Source: an uncultured Clostridia bacterium (GTDB taxonomy: Bacteria > Bacillota_A > Clostridia > Christensenellales > UBA1242). From it: DNA of 6,033 nucleotides. Of this stretch, positions 5,476-6,033 are shown piece by piece (position 1 is the stretch's first letter; each line of letters begins with the position of its first letter). The notes under the pieces are model-generated. The model was not told where the DNA came from. It made no database searches and worked only from the letters and a program-made list of their open reading frames with translations. The DNA lies in contig CANRFP010000066.1 of assembly GCA_947629895.1 (NCBI GenBank), positions 1 through 6,033 on the forward strand. Direction: 5' to 3'. The translations under genes were made by a program, and so were the position numbers.

Positions 5476-6033
5476 ATGAAGAAACTTATGTTGTTTTTGA
5501 TGGTTGCCATCCCAATAATCGTTGTAATGATTGTTAAGCTAACTGCCACAGTTGCGGTTGGCGATGTTTTCATTTCTGTGGAAAGCATAACGCTGAGCGA
5601 AAATTCAATTTCGGCAATGGTGGGCGACAGTTTGGATTTAAGTTTCACAATCTATCCTGAGGTTGCCTCAAATCAAGATGTGTATTGGAACAGCAGCAAC
5701 GAAAGTGCGGCAGTTGTTGATTTAAACGGACACGTGGATTTTGTTGGAGTTGGCTCGGGATACATCTCTGCAAGCACAAAGGACGGAAACAAAACATCTC
5801 AGTGCTTTTTCTATGTTGGTGACACAAAAGTGCATCAAGTGAAATTGACGGCATCAAGAAATTATGTTCATATAAATGACACGCTGCAACTTGGCGCAAA
5901 CGTGCTTCCAAACGAGGCAATAAATCAAGATGTTTCCTTCTCTTCAAGCGATGAGAGCATTGCCGAAGTGGATTCAAACGGGCTTGTCACCGGCCTTCAA
6001 GAAGGATATGTCACCATAACAGTCACAACAGAT
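5476..6033 (+). CDS. membrane-anchored tandem Ig-like (Big_2) domain protein, partial at right edge
   Basis: 186 codons are open to the window end with no stop, so the C terminus is missing. The N terminus has lysines at 2-3, a hydrophobic stretch (4-20) and K21: a signal peptide or uncleaved signal anchor that puts the rest outside the membrane. Two Big_2-type repeats follow. The first is at about 35-114 (VESITL, MVGDSLDLSFTIYPE, VYWNSSNESAAVVDLNGHV). The second is at about 122-186 (VKLTAS, INDTLQLGANVLPNEA, VSFSSSDESIAEVDSNGLVTG). Both show the typical order: polar start, L-x-P-x-x-A, W/F-S-S-S, A-x-V-D-x-x-G, then G-x-x-x-I. NQDV recurs at matching positions (66-69 and 150-153). Coupling to the permease suggests a role with the exporter, as partner or as cargo; which one is not shown. 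More repeats or a catalytic domain may follow. Confidence 0.85.
   Translation, partial: MKKLMLFLMVAIPIIVVMIVKLTATVAVGDVFISVESITLSENSISAMVGDSLDLSFTIYPEVASNQDVYWNSSNESAAVVDLNGHVDFVGVGSGYISASTKDGNKTSQCFFYVGDTKVHQVKLTASRNYVHINDTLQLGANVLPNEAINQDVSFSSSDESIAEVDSNGLVTGLQEGYVTITVTTD

Noticed and set aside
5645..5977. A 110-residue minus-strand open frame at the right edge.
   Set aside because: It is antisense to the Ig-like protein gene, whose repeat motifs prove the plus-strand frame; the antisense product is low-complexity Arg/Gln/Leu-rich.

Overview
The window looks like chromosomal DNA of an AT-rich, low-GC Gram-positive bacterium, most likely an uncultured member of Bacillota (Clostridia-like). 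This is inferred from purine-rich Shine-Dalgarno sites (AAGGGG, AAAGGAG), sigma-A type promoters, U-tract terminators, two DegV-family proteins, an ABC-2 type exporter and a Big_2 (bacterial Ig-like) surface protein. No phage, transposon, CRISPR, tRNA or rRNA sequence was seen. Coding density is high, and no gap reaches 300 bases.

Layout. (1) 8-1298, plus strand: a MarR-family regulator and a DegV-family (putative fatty-acid-binding) protein. Only one base separates them, so they are almost certainly one operon. A long two-way hairpin terminator follows. (2) 1354-1974, minus strand: an XRE-type helix-turn-helix protein fused to a four-helix membrane domain. It has no Shine-Dalgarno site, and an extended -10 promoter sits so close to its ATG that the mRNA is predicted to be leaderless. 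(3) 2157-3017, plus strand: a second, divergent DegV-family protein. Its ligand-site motifs carry seven cysteines, and the usual GTH-x-GP histidine is replaced. A hairpin can form over its ribosome binding site, and a clean intrinsic terminator ends the gene. (4) 3083 to the right edge, plus strand: a three-gene operon with a near-consensus promoter and a perfect 8+8 palindrome at the predicted transcription start. It encodes an ABC ATPase, a ~12-helix permease with a TTG start, and a membrane-anchored protein with tandem Ig-like domains. The last gene runs off the window.

How the parts may work together. The ATPase and permease should form an ABC-2 exporter, and the translationally coupled Ig-like protein is a candidate extracytoplasmic partner or cargo. 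The MarR-DegV pair suggests lipid- or fatty-acid-responsive control by analogy with FakB and FabT, but no fatty acid kinase (FakA) gene is visible. The points most worth following are the cysteine-rich DegV, the exporter-Ig operon with its palindromic operator candidate, and the leaderless membrane-bound XRE regulator. All functional assignments rest on reading motifs by eye; no database search was run.
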